A stretch of 64,000 nt of DNA from Bradyrhizobium oligotrophicum S58 (GTDB taxonomy: Bacteria; Pseudomonadota; Alphaproteobacteria; Rhizobiales; Xanthobacteraceae): NCBI RefSeq assembly GCF_000344805.1, contig NC_020453.1, positions 4,125,001 through 4,189,000 on the forward strand, read 5' to 3'. A model generated the notes under the pieces. That model did not search any database, was not told the DNA's origin, and saw only the letters and a program-made list of their open reading frames with translations. The translations under genes were made by a program, and so were the position numbers. Of the stretch, positions 17,520-25,910 are shown piece by piece. Position 1 is the stretch's first letter, and every line of letters starts with the position of its first letter.

Positions 17520-19820
17520 TCAGGAGGAGTGCGCCCGGTGAGGCTGCTCGGCATCGATGGGAGCGGCCGCCTCGATTTCGAAGGGGCTGACCAAAGCGAG
17601 CCGTATCATCTGGGCCAGCTCGGACTTGCGATAGGGCTTGGTGAGCAGGAGGGCGGCCTGGTCGATGCGACCGTGCTCGACCATCGCATTGTCGGTGTAG
17701 CCGGAGGTGTACAGCACCTTGGTGCCGGGCCGCTGCCGCAGCGCCTCCTCGGCAAGCTCCTTGCCGTTGACCCCGCCGGGCATGATGACGTCGGTGAACA
17801 GCAGGTCGAAGGACTGGCCGGAGTCGATCTTGGCCAGCGCCTCGACGCCGGTGGACGCGGTGATGGTCTTGTAGCCCAGGCTCTGCAGCTGAGAGACGAC
17901 GAAATCCTGCACCAGCGGATCATCCTCGACGATGAAGATCGTCTCCTCGCCGCGCGGCGGCGGCGGATCGGGCAGGGCAGGGCTCGCGGCCTGGCCCTTG
18001 GGCGCCGGGATGTAGAGGCGGATCGTCGTGCCCCGGCCTTCCTCGCTGTAGATCTTGATGTGGCCGCCGGACTGCTTGACGAAGCCGTAGACCATGCTGA
18101 GGCCGAGTCCCGACCCCTTGCCGGCTTCCTTCGTCGTGAAGAACGGCTCGAAGGCGCGGTCGCGAACTTCGGGGGACATGCCGGTGCCGGTGTCGCTGAC
18201 GGCCACCATCACATAGGAGCCCGGTATCACTCCGGCGTTGGCCGCCGCGTAGGACTCATCGAGCACGACGCGGCGCGATTCCAGCAACAGCTTGCCGCCA
18301 TTGGGCATCGCATCGCGGGCGTTGATGGCCATGTTGACCAGGGAATTGGCGAGCTGGGCCGAGTCGATATGCGCGATCAGCTCTTCCTCTTCGAGGATCG
18401 AATTGATCTCGATCTGCTCGCCGAGCGTCGGACGCAACAGCTTGGCGATGTCGAGGATGGTGCTGTTCACGTCGCTGTCGCGCGGATGCAGCGGCTGCTT
18501 CCGGGCGAACGCCAGCAGATGCCGGATCAGCTCAGTGCAGCGATCCGCGGCCTGACTGATCAGCGCCGCGGTGGCCGCGGCGGCCGGACGGTCCCTGACC
18601 TCTTCGGCGAGCGTCTCGATTGTGCCGGTGATGATCGTCAGCATGTTGTTGAAGTCGTGGGCGACGCCCCCGGTGAGCTTGCCGATGGCGTCCAGCTTCT
18701 GCGCCTGATGCAGCAGACGCTCGGTCTCGTGGGCCATCGTGATGTCGTGATAGACCATCGCCGCGCCGGTGATGCCGCCTGCAGCGTCGCGCAGCGGACG
18801 GCCGCTGATCATCAGGCGCAGCGTCTCGTCGCGATCGCTCAGCTCGACGATCAGCTCGCGCCGGTCGAACGTCTCACCGCGCAACGCCCGCGGCGTCGGC
18901 AGGTCATCCGGCGCGACCGGCGTCACGCCGTCGCTCTCATAGACGCGAAGCTTCGCCCGGACCTCGGACAGATTCCTGTCCGGGCGATATCCGAGCAGAT
19001 GCTCGACGGCGGGGTTCGAGAACACGACGGTGTCGGCGGCATCGATCACGAGCACGCCTTCGGCCATGCTGTTGAACGTGCTCTGCAGGACCTCGGCGGA
19101 ATGGCGCAGCTTCTCATGCGCCTCGACCAGGTCGATGTGCTGCTTCTCGGCCTTTTCGGCCAGCGAGACGGCTTCGGCCTCGGAGCGGAGCAGGGAGGCG
19201 CGCAGTTCCCGATCGTCCAGATAGGCGCGCCGGACGAGGTACCCGGCAATGATCAGCAGCAGTGCCAGCCCGCACAGGTCGATCGCGAGCAGCAGCGAGC
19301 CGGTGGCTTTCGATGTGGCCGACCGCTGCGCCAGCAACTGGCGCTGATCGGCGACGAAACGGTCGAGGTTGGCCGTGATCGCGCTCATCGTCGCCGGGCC
19401 TTCAGCGCGGCTGCCGAGCGCTTCGAGCCCGGCGCGGTCCGACGCCGCGCGCAGCCTGATCAACTCCGCGGAGATTTCGACCCTGCGGCCGATCAGCGCT
19501 GCAGTCTCGCCGAGAAGCTGCATCGGCATGGGACTGCCGGCCACGGCCTGCTGCAGATCGGCCACGGCCGGCGGAATCTTCCCGCTGACATCGTTGAACT
19601 CGGTGCGAAACTGCTCGGCGCTCGTCAGCACGAAGCCGCGCGAGCTGGCTTCGGCTTCGCGCAACAACAGGCGAAGGTCGGAGGTCTTTTGCAGGACGTT
19701 CAGCGACGAGGTCACCCAGGCCGCGTCCTGGCGCGACTTGATATCGAGCGCGGTGGAGGCCGCGCCGATCGCAAGCAAAGTTCCAAGACCGAGCCCCAGG
19801 GCGAGGCGCTGCTGAATCAT
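17520..19820 (-). CDS. CHASE3 hybrid sensor histidine kinase, paralogue, 766 aa
   Basis: Same architecture as the downstream kinase. TM1 is at 8-25, CHASE3 at about 35-172, TM2 at 175-196, and PAS at about 245-365. HisKA has H388 in the same 16-residue block GGVAHDFNNMLTIITG, HATPase_c has DTGTGM (about 543-548) and GSGLGLS, and the receiver has D677 and K728. The catalytic and receiver halves are much more alike than the CHASE3 and PAS halves. That fits duplication followed by divergence of the sensing part. The start ATG 19820 is followed by IQQRLALGLGLGTLLAIG, matching the paralogue's start. Confidence 0.93.
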   Translation of the reverse strand: MIQQRLALGLGLGTLLAIGAASTALDIKSRQDAAWVTSSLNVLQKTSDLRLLLREAEASSRGFVLTSAEQFRTEFNDVSGKIPPAVADLQQAVAGSPMPMQLLGETAALIGRRVEISAELIRLRAASDRAGLEALGSRAEGPATMSAITANLDRFVADQRQLLAQRSATSKATGSLLLAIDLCGLALLLIIAGYLVRRAYLDDRELRASLLRSEAEAVSLAEKAEKQHIDLVEAHEKLRHSAEVLQSTFNSMAEGVLVIDAADTVVFSNPAVEHLLGYRPDRNLSEVRAKLRVYESDGVTPVAPDDLPTPRALRGETFDRRELIVELSDRDETLRLMISGRPLRDAAGGITGAAMVYHDITMAHETERLLHQAQKLDAIGKLTGGVAHDFNNMLTIITGTIETLAEEVRDRPAAAATAALISQAADRCTELIRHLLAFARKQPLHPRDSDVNSTILDIAKLLRPTLGEQIEINSILEEEELIAHIDSAQLANSLVNMAINARDAMPNGGKLLLESRRVVLDESYAAANAGVIPGSYVMVAVSDTGTGMSPEVRDRAFEPFFTTKEAGKGSGLGLSMVYGFVKQSGGHIKIYSEEGRGTTIRLYIPAPKGQAASPALPDPPPPRGEETIFIVEDDPLVQDFVVSQLQSLGYKTITASTGVEALAKIDSGQSFDLLFTDVIMPGGVNGKELAEEALRQRPGTKVLYTSGYTDNAMVEHGRIDQAALLLTKPYRKSELAQMIRLALVSPFEIEAAAPIDAEQPHRAHSS

Positions 19821-20282
19821 CCGCGTTTCTCAATCATCGACATATCCGGTTGCTGACCGGTGGGATTGACCGTGCTGAGCCTCATGCACCCGAGTTCCAG
19901 CTCAGCTGCGTCGAAGGCTGTGATGATGTGTCGGCAAGGCGCGCCTCCTTGTTCGATTCTTCCGGCGCGTTCGAGAGCGGCTTGCGCAACGGTTGACGCG
20001 CGGCGATCTGCACTGCGCGGTGCGATCCAGGTGTCCATCAACAGATATCAACTACGCCTGGGTTGAAGATTTCGAAGCAGAATCACGATGATCGATATTG
20101 GACCGGAACGTGCAATACATCTGCACGTCGCGGGGCACAGATTTCAAAATTCGTTCAAAATCAGTCGGCAACGTGTCCGATCAGACACATGATAGACAAC
20201 AATGCGGCGCTAACACGAACTAAAAGCGGCGAGGTACGTACCTCGCCGCTTCGTTGATCAGGTCTGGATGTACTGCGCGTTG
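19821..20282. other. Gene-free region between hybrid kinase and BA14K gene
   Basis: 462 bases with no supported gene. It ends in a strong stem-loop at 20224-20251. The stretch 20040-20220 is AT-richer than its surroundings and may hold the promoter for the kinase pair on the minus strand. A 74-residue minus frame at 19817-20041 overlaps the kinase start and was not accepted. Confidence 0.5.
20224..20251 (-). terminator. Terminator of the BA14K gene
   Basis: A perfect 28-base palindrome with a 14-bp arm, AAGCGGCGAGGTAC, meeting its inverse. On the minus strand it is followed by a T4 tract, 31 bases past the BA14K stop. Confidence 0.7.
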
Positions 20283-20969
20283 TTACGGGCAGGGATGACG
20301 AAGGCCGTCGTAGCCCAGATAGGTACCCGAGGCCGGATCGTACGAGCGATAGCGTCGTGCGCAGTAGCTCGGGTCGACGCCCTCGGTTCCAACGACCGCG
20401 ACGGGTGCGGAGTCATCATAGTAGGAGTAGTCGGAGTAGTAGTCGGGGCCGTAATAGTACGGATCATTGTCGTAGGCGTAGCTGCTGCCGAGGCCAATTC
20501 CGACGCCAACACCGACGCCCGGCCAGAAGCCGCCGCCGCGGTGATGGTGGCCACCACGCCAGCCGCCGCCACCATTCCAATTGCCGCCATTCCAGTTGCC
20601 GCCGCCGCCGGACCATCCGGGACGGCCGCCGCCAGTGTTCACCGCGACGTTGGCGCCAGCGCCCGGGCCTCGGCCGCCGAAGGCCGCGCCGCCGCCCACC
20701 GGTCCGCTGCTGGCGAGCCCGGGAGCGCTGCGCGAGAAGCCGCCGCCCCCCGGTCCAGCCGAGAAGCCGCGACCGCCGCCGCCGCCACCACCGATCGCCG
20801 CACCGCCGCCGGGGGCTCCACCGCGGCCACCTCCGCCGCCCATGGCGGCACCGCCACCGCCCGGACCGCCGTGGCCACCGGGGCCTTGTGCGAAGCTCGT
20901 CGTCGCTGCCGCGAGCGGCAGAATCAGCGCCACCGCCGCTGCGGCGCTCAATGTCTTCAGGTTGGTCAT
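20283..20969 (-). CDS. Glycine-rich BA14K family protein, 228 aa
   Basis: Secreted protein with a signal peptide (MTNLKTLSAAAAVALILP..., cleavage near SFA-Q). A long Gly-rich low-complexity body with Gly-Gly-Gly repeats, Asn-Trp-Asn-Gly repeats and a Tyr/Asp-rich stretch follows. It ends in a BA14K-like module: DPSYCARRYRSYDPASGTY then YDGLRHPCP, with two cysteines. ATG 20969 is chosen for its GGAG at spacing 9 and its signal peptide; an earlier frame start (21068) is not supported. BA14K proteins are cell-surface or periplasmic antigens with lectin-like activity in Brucella. The role here is unknown. Confidence 0.85.
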   Translation of the reverse strand: MTNLKTLSAAAAVALILPLAAATTSFAQGPGGHGGPGGGGAAMGGGGGRGGAPGGGAAIGGGGGGGRGFSAGPGGGGFSRSAPGLASSGPVGGGAAFGGRGPGAGANVAVNTGGGRPGWSGGGGNWNGGNWNGGGGWRGGHHHRGGGFWPGVGVGVGIGLGSSYAYDNDPYYYGPDYYSDYSYYDDSAPVAVVGTEGVDPSYCARRYRSYDPASGTYLGYDGLRHPCP

Positions 20970-21129
20970 CGGATGTCGCTCCATGAGGGGAAAATGATCT
21001 AACCGCAGCCACGGTATGTCGTTCCCTGGGGCGAACCGATGCATGGGTCGCAGGCGAACGGGCAACACTGGACAAGTCGCGGGCGGGGTGGCATCAGAGC
21101 CGCAGCTTCACAACACCGGCTCTGAGCGC

Positions 21130-21540
21130 ATGAAACAGTTCTTCCTCAAGCTCTTCACGTGGTGGAACGGCCAGACCTTCGGCACCCAGCTTTGGACTTG
21201 GCGTTTTGGCGAGCTGGTGGGGCAGGATGGCCAGGGCAACCGCTACTACCGCACGGCCGGCGGCAAGATCGATCCGGTCCTGAATTTCGAGCGCCGCTGG
21301 GTCATCTATAACGGCCTGGCTGAAGCCAGCCGTATTCCGGTGGAATGGCACGCCTGGATGCACCACACGGTCGACGTGCCCCCTACGCAGGACGGCTACA
21401 AGCCGCGCGAGTGGGAAAAGCCGCATCAGCCCAACCTGACCGGCACCGCGCTGGCCTATCGTCCGGCCGGCTCGACCCTGGCCAGCGGCCGTCGCCCGAA
21501 GGCGACCGGCGATTATCAGCCGTGGACGCCCGGCAGCTGA
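21130..21540 (+). CDS. NDUFA12-family NADH:ubiquinone oxidoreductase accessory subunit, 136 aa
   Basis: Matches the 17.2 kDa complex I accessory subunit (NDUFA12/B17.2), which alphaproteobacteria share with mitochondria. Hallmarks are GELVGQDGQGNRYY near the start, ERRWVIYNG, and the WHAWMHHTVDVPPT segment followed by KPHQPNLTGT. It is a peripheral protein on the membrane arm of complex I. ATG 21130 fits the family length. It stands alone and is followed by a strong terminator. In many relatives the DUF2155 gene is its direct neighbour; here about 13 kb of accessory genes separate them. Confidence 0.93.
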   Translation: MKQFFLKLFTWWNGQTFGTQLWTWRFGELVGQDGQGNRYYRTAGGKIDPVLNFERRWVIYNGLAEASRIPVEWHAWMHHTVDVPPTQDGYKPREWEKPHQPNLTGTALAYRPAGSTLASGRRPKATGDYQPWTPGS

Positions 21541-21568
21541 TTCGATCACTGACGGGGTACGGATTTAG

Positions 21569-21601
21569 AAAAGGCCGTCCGGAGTTCCGGGCGGCCTTTA
21601 T
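21569..21601 (+). terminator. Rho-independent terminator after the NDUFA12-like gene
   Basis: AAAGGCCGTCCGG-AGTT-CCGGGCGGCCTTT forms a stem with one mismatch, followed by a T-rich tail, 30 bases past the stop. Confidence 0.8.
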
Positions 21602-21630
21602 CTTTGTGGGAAAGCCCGAGCCGCTTGCCG

Positions 21631-22329
21631 CTAGGTTGCGCCGCCGTTGAGACTGGCTGCCGCGCGCTCCGCCAGTTCGACGCGCCGCTTTCGGAACGGC
21701 GCGATCCGCTCCAGCATGCGTGACAGAACCTCCGGCGGCGCCGTATCGGGGGAGCCTGCGGTGAACGGCGGCGCCGGGTTGTATTCGAGCCTGAGCTGAA
21801 TGGCCTCCGCGGTCGCGCGGTCGACCAGCTGCGACACCAAGGTCAGTGCGAAGTCGATGCCGGCGGTGACCCCGCCGCCGGTGATGCGGTTGCGATCGAT
21901 GCACACACGCTCGGTGCTGATGGTGGCGCCGAACAGCGGCAGGCACTCGCGCGCGCTCCAATGGGTCGCGGCGCGATAACCGTCGAGCAGGCCGGCGGCG
22001 CCGAGCGCGAGCGAGCCGGTACACACCGATGTGATGTACTTGGCGCCGGCAGCCTGGCGGCGGATGAAGTCGATGACTTCAGCGTCATTGAGGATGGCGT
22101 CGACGCCAAAGCCGCCGGGGATGCAGATCACGTCAGCCTGCGGACACTCGGCGAAGGTCGTGGTCGGCAGCAGCGTAAGGACCGAGTCGGTGGGGATCGG
22201 CTCGATCGTCTTCCACGCCAGATGCAGCGTCGCTCCGGGCACGCTGGAGAACACCTGCACCGGTCCGGTGAGGTCGAGCTGGGTGACGTGCGGGAACAGG
22301 ACAAGAGCGATGGAAATCGGTTCGGCCAT
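21631..22329 (-). CDS. DJ-1/PfpI family protein, isonitrile hydratase-like, 232 aa
   Basis: Cytoplasmic class I glutamine amidotransferase-like protein. The nucleophile elbow is TSVCTGSLALGAAGLLDG with the catalytic Cys, following the conserved IPGGFG. The His region is ATHWS. The start resembles isonitrile hydratase (IALVLFPHVTQLDLTGP). ATG 22329 gives the usual family start; the longer frame to 22374 is possible. It is divergent from a GlxA-type regulator whose N-terminal domain has the same fold, and the 114-bp gap should hold the shared promoters. The substrate is not certain. Confidence 0.85.
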   Translation of the reverse strand: MAEPISIALVLFPHVTQLDLTGPVQVFSSVPGATLHLAWKTIEPIPTDSVLTLLPTTTFAECPQADVICIPGGFGVDAILNDAEVIDFIRRQAAGAKYITSVCTGSLALGAAGLLDGYRAATHWSARECLPLFGATISTERVCIDRNRITGGGVTAGIDFALTLVSQLVDRATAEAIQLRLEYNPAPPFTAGSPDTAPPEVLSRMLERIAPFRKRRVELAERAAASLNGGAT

Positions 22330-22443
22330 GGCGGCACTCGCGGCGATGATGGGTTGACGGGAGCCATCCTGCATGATCCGCTCGCCGTCTCATATGTCGA
22401 AGTTCCCTCGATTTCGGACACGACAGTTGCGGAGCCTCCCAGC

Positions 22444-23382
22444 ATGATCGGCGTGCTCGTCTTCCCGGATTTCCAGCTGCTCGATGCCGCCGGGCCGATC
22501 TCGGTGTTCGAAATCGCCGCGCGTTATGCGAAGGGCGCGCCGCAGATCAAGGTGATCGCGGCGCAGCCGGGGCCGGTGCGTTCATCGTCCGGGGTGGAGA
22601 TGCTGGCGCGCAAGTTCGGCCCCGTCGGGACCCTGACGACGCTGCTGATCGCCGGCGGTGACGGCGTCGAGGCGGCGAGCCGCAACGCATGCACGCTCAA
22701 TTTCGTCGAGAAGGTCGCGCAGCGCGGCACCCGCATCGCCAGCGTCTGCTCCGGCGCGTTCGTGCTGGCCGAAGCGGGCCTGCTGGACGGCCGGCGCGTG
22801 ACCACGCATTGGCAGCGCACGCGGCAGTTCCTGCGCGCCTATCCGAACGTGAAGCTGGAGCCGGACAGCATCTATGTCCGCGACGGCAATGTCTGGAGCT
22901 CTGCGGGGATCACCGCCGGCATCGATCTCGCGCTCGCCATGGTCGCCGAGGATCACGGCGAGGAGATCGCGCAGAAGACGGCGCGCCAGCTCGTGCTCTA
23001 TCATCGCCGCAGCGGCGGCCAGTCACAGTTCTCCTCGCTATTGGAGCTGAAGGCGCCGAGCGGGCGCTTCGCCGACCTCCTGACCTGGGCGCGCGAGCAT
23101 CTCGATGCGCCCTTGACGGTCGACGATCTCGCCGAGCGCGCCGGCATGAGCACGCGACATTTCACCCGAGCGTTCGTCGCCGAGACCGGCACTACGCCCT
23201 CCAAGGCGATCGAACGCCTCCGGCTCGAGGTGGCCCGCGATCGCGTGCAGGCCTCGCACCAGCCGATCGAGTTGGTCGCCGAGGCGACGGGTTTTCGCGA
23301 TCCCGAGCGCATGCGCCGCGCCTTCATTCGCGCCTTCGGCCAGCCGCCGCAGGCGTTGCGGCGGTCCGCGAGGGCAGGATAG
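22444..23382 (+). CDS. GlxA-type AraC regulator with DJ-1/PfpI N-terminal domain, 312 aa
   Basis: Transcription regulator. An N-terminal DJ-1/PfpI-like ligand domain (residues 1-190) has VCSGAFVLAEAGLLDG at the nucleophile elbow, with the Cys retained. A C-terminal AraC/XylS double helix-turn-helix covers about residues 215-305 (LAERAGMSTRHFTRAF and VAEATGFRDPERMRRAF). The start at ATG 22444 has GGAG upstream and matches the family. It probably controls the divergent DJ-1/PfpI gene (inference). Confidence 0.9.
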   Translation: MIGVLVFPDFQLLDAAGPISVFEIAARYAKGAPQIKVIAAQPGPVRSSSGVEMLARKFGPVGTLTTLLIAGGDGVEAASRNACTLNFVEKVAQRGTRIASVCSGAFVLAEAGLLDGRRVTTHWQRTRQFLRAYPNVKLEPDSIYVRDGNVWSSAGITAGIDLALAMVAEDHGEEIAQKTARQLVLYHRRSGGQSQFSSLLELKAPSGRFADLLTWAREHLDAPLTVDDLAERAGMSTRHFTRAFVAETGTTPSKAIERLRLEVARDRVQASHQPIELVAEATGFRDPERMRRAFIRAFGQPPQALRRSARAG

Positions 23383-23420
23383 TCTCATCAGGGCGCTTCT
23401 AACGCCGAAGAGATCGCGTG

Positions 23421-23693
23421 ATGGCCGGCAATTCCATGGGTCTGGGAGTTATCTTCCCATCTCCCTATGTGATCGAGATCTCCAAGCTGCGGCAGCAGCT
23501 CGATGAAGCGCATCTCGCCTGGGCCATCGAATGGAAGCGGCAACAGCAGGCGTTCGTGATCGAGAACATCCGCTTTGCGCATGATCCGCATTGGAACGCG
23601 CGCGTCTTCAGCCTGCAGGCGGCGCGCGATGGCAAGACCTGGGTCTGGAAGGCCACGCGCATCATCCTGACCTGCAGCGGACTGTCGGTCTGA
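23421..23693 (+). CDS. Hypothetical protein, 90 aa
   Basis: Small soluble protein of unknown function, with a helical centre (KLRQQLDEAHLAWAIEWKR) and a Trp-rich end (WNARVFSLQ, TWVWKATR). GTG at 23418 directly precedes ATG 23421, and either could start. It follows the GlxA-type regulator by 38 bases on the same strand. No domain is recognised. Confidence 0.5.
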   Translation: MAGNSMGLGVIFPSPYVIEISKLRQQLDEAHLAWAIEWKRQQQAFVIENIRFAHDPHWNARVFSLQAARDGKTWVWKATRIILTCSGLSV

Positions 23694-23854
23694 GCAGAGC
23701 CTCGCTGAAACGGCGTTTGTGCCCCGCGCATGATTGCGCGTTATCGGCGCGGGCCTTGCGTTACGATCATCCGGGCATGCCGGTGCTATTGTTTGCATTC
23801 GGGGATGCGAGACCTATAGTTCGCTGCTCGAGCAGCATCTGCAGACCGGGGGTC

Positions 23855-24613
23855 ATGCGCGTTTCAATCATTACCGGAAGCGGTGCCGGGATCGGTGCCG
23901 CCGTTGCGCGCCGCCTCGCCGGGCCGGGACAGGCTCTCATGCTGCACGGCCAGGGCGCTGATACGGCCGGGCTGGTGCGGCTCCAGGCGGTCGCGGAGAC
24001 GTGCCGACAGGCCGGGGCCGATGTGGCTTTCCATTGCGGCGACCTCGCCACGGCAGGCAACGCGTCGGACCTCGTTGCCGCGGCGCGGAGAGCGTTCGGC
24101 CGCGTCGATGCGGTGGTGCATGCAGCGGGCTTTGCCGATCGCCGCGGCTTTCGCGACCTGCCGCGCGATGGGCTCGAGCGGTCGCTGGCGGTAATGCCGG
24201 CCGCGTTCCATGAGCTGGCCAGCGCAGCTCTGCCGGATCTTTTGCAAAGCGATGCCGCGCGCGTCGTCGCGATCTCGAGCTTCGTTGCGCATCGCTTCGT
24301 GCCGGGCGGCACGTTTCCAGCATCAGCAGCCGCCAAGGCGGCACTGGAGGCGCTGGTGAAATGTCTCGCCATCGAGCTTGCCGCAACCGGCGGCTCCGCC
24401 AACGTCGTCGTGCCCGGCTATACGCGCAAGGACGAGGGGCGGCTTGGCTCGCTCGATCCTGCGGCCTGGCAGAAGGCGGCGGCCGCCAACCCGCAAGGAC
24501 GGCTGGCCGAGCCGGACGACATCGCCGCGACCGTGAGCTTCCTGTTGTCGCAGGAGGCCGGCCACATCACCGGCGCGGTGCTGCCGGTCGATGGCGGCTT
24601 GACCCTGATGTAA
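23855..24613 (+). CDS. SDR-family protein lacking the catalytic Tyr, 252 aa
   Basis: Short-chain dehydrogenase fold with the cofactor motif TGSGAGIG (residues 7-14), HAAG in place of NNAG, the catalytic-type Ser in VVAISSFV, and VLPVDGGLTLM at the end. In the YxxxK position the sequence reads SAAAK, so the catalytic Tyr is replaced by Ser while the Lys is kept. The enzyme may be inactive, use another base, or bind a ligand only. It starts at ATG 23855 and is followed after 15 bases by a DadA-like oxidase and then an amino-acid ABC permease on the same strand, so it belongs to that operon. Confidence 0.85.
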   Translation: MRVSIITGSGAGIGAAVARRLAGPGQALMLHGQGADTAGLVRLQAVAETCRQAGADVAFHCGDLATAGNASDLVAAARRAFGRVDAVVHAAGFADRRGFRDLPRDGLERSLAVMPAAFHELASAALPDLLQSDAARVVAISSFVAHRFVPGGTFPASAAAKAALEALVKCLAIELAATGGSANVVVPGYTRKDEGRLGSLDPAAWQKAAAANPQGRLAEPDDIAATVSFLLSQEAGHITGAVLPVDGGLTLM

Positions 24614-24628
24614 CTGGATTGAGGATCG

Positions 24629-25879
24629 ATGCAGAGCGTGACGCAGACGGCCGATGTGATCGTGCTGGGAGCCGGGATCGTCGGTGTCTCCTCGGCCTAC
24701 GCGATCCGGGAGCGCGGCCTCTCGGTGGTGCTGGTCGACCGCAAGGCGCCGGGTGAGGAGACCTCCTACGGCAATGCCGGCATCCTCTCGTCGGGTTCGA
24801 TCCTGCCGTTCAACAAGCCCTCGCTGTTTTCAGCGCTGCCGTCTTATCTCGGCAATCGCAGCGCGGCGTTGCGCTGGGATCCGTCATGGACGTTGCGCAA
24901 CGTCGAATGGGTGCTGCGCTTCCTCGCCAATGCGGTGGAGTCTCGCGTCAGGCCACGCGCAACCGCGCTGCACGGCCTGATCGGCGCGTCGCTAAAGCTG
25001 CATCGCGACTGGATCGTCAGATCGGGCGAGCCGCAGCGCATTCGTGAGACGGGGTGGCTGAAGGCGTGGCGCAGCGATGCGCTCGCCGCCGCCAAGGCCG
25101 AGCAGGATTTCCTTGCGGAGTACGGCATCAAGAGCGAGCTGCTCGATCGGCAGGGGATCTCTGCGCTCGAGCCCAACATGCTGCCGGTCTACAAAGTGGG
25201 CCTGCTGCACAGCCAGACGGCCTCGGTCGACTCGCCCGGCAACGTGACGAAAGCCTATGCGCGGATGTTCGAGGGCGCGGGCGGCGTGCTGCGGCAGTCC
25301 GAGATCAGGGCCCTGCTGTCCGACGGCGACGGCTGGCGCGTGGTACTCGGCGATGGCGAGATCCGGGCCCGCCATGTCGTGGTCGCGCTCGGGCCGTGGT
25401 CGCCGGACATTCTCAGGCCGCTCGGCTATCGGGTGCCGATGGCGTTCGAGCGCGGCTACCATCAGGAGTTCACGCCGAACCCGGCGCGGACTTTGCTGCG
25501 ACCGATCCACGATGCCGAAGGCAGCTTCCTGATGACGCCGATGGAGAACGGCGTGCGCGTCACCTCCGGCGTCGAGCTGACCGATCGCGACGCGCCCTCC
25601 AATTTCGCGCAGCTCGAACAGGTGGTGCCGCTGGCGCGCGGCGTGGTCGAATTCGGTGACGCCGTGGCCCAGCCCTGGCGCGGCGCGCGGCCGAGCCTGC
25701 CGGACTCGCTGCCGATGATCGGGCCGGCGCCGCGGCATTCCGGCCTGTGGCTTGCATTCGGCAACCAGCACATCGGCTTCACCACGGGGCCGGCCACGGG
25801 CGCGGCGATCGCCGCGATGATCGCAGGCGAGGCGCCGTCGTTCGACGCGTCGGCGTTCGCCCCGAGCCGGTATCTGTGA
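24629..25879 (+). CDS. DadA-like FAD-dependent D-amino acid dehydrogenase, 416 aa
   Basis: DAO-family flavoenzyme. The N-terminal Rossmann motif is VLGAGIVGVSSAYAIRERG, followed by the DadA-type SYGNAGILSSGSILPFN near residue 48. The C-terminal FAD motif is GLWLAFGNQHIGFTTGPATG. It most likely oxidises D-amino acids or a related secondary amine and passes electrons to the membrane chain; the exact substrate is inferred. It lies between an atypical SDR and an amino-acid-type ABC permease, with spacings of 15 and 31 bases, forming one operon for uptake and oxidation of a nitrogen compound. Confidence 0.88.
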   Translation: MQSVTQTADVIVLGAGIVGVSSAYAIRERGLSVVLVDRKAPGEETSYGNAGILSSGSILPFNKPSLFSALPSYLGNRSAALRWDPSWTLRNVEWVLRFLANAVESRVRPRATALHGLIGASLKLHRDWIVRSGEPQRIRETGWLKAWRSDALAAAKAEQDFLAEYGIKSELLDRQGISALEPNMLPVYKVGLLHSQTASVDSPGNVTKAYARMFEGAGGVLRQSEIRALLSDGDGWRVVLGDGEIRARHVVVALGPWSPDILRPLGYRVPMAFERGYHQEFTPNPARTLLRPIHDAEGSFLMTPMENGVRVTSGVELTDRDAPSNFAQLEQVVPLARGVVEFGDAVAQPWRGARPSLPDSLPMIGPAPRHSGLWLAFGNQHIGFTTGPATGAAIAAMIAGEAPSFDASAFAPSRYL

Positions 25880-25910
25880 TGGGCCGCGACCGCGCCACGC
25901 CGGAGCTGCG

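Noticed and set aside
17352..19856. An 834-codon plus-strand open frame opposite the second hybrid kinase
   Set aside because: Shadow of the kinase, which has every catalytic motif. The Asp/Gly/His-rich antisense protein has no domain.
19817..20041. A 74-codon minus-strand frame overlapping the second kinase start
   Set aside because: The overlap, the lack of a ribosome site and of any domain make it unlikely. It may be leader sequence of the kinase.
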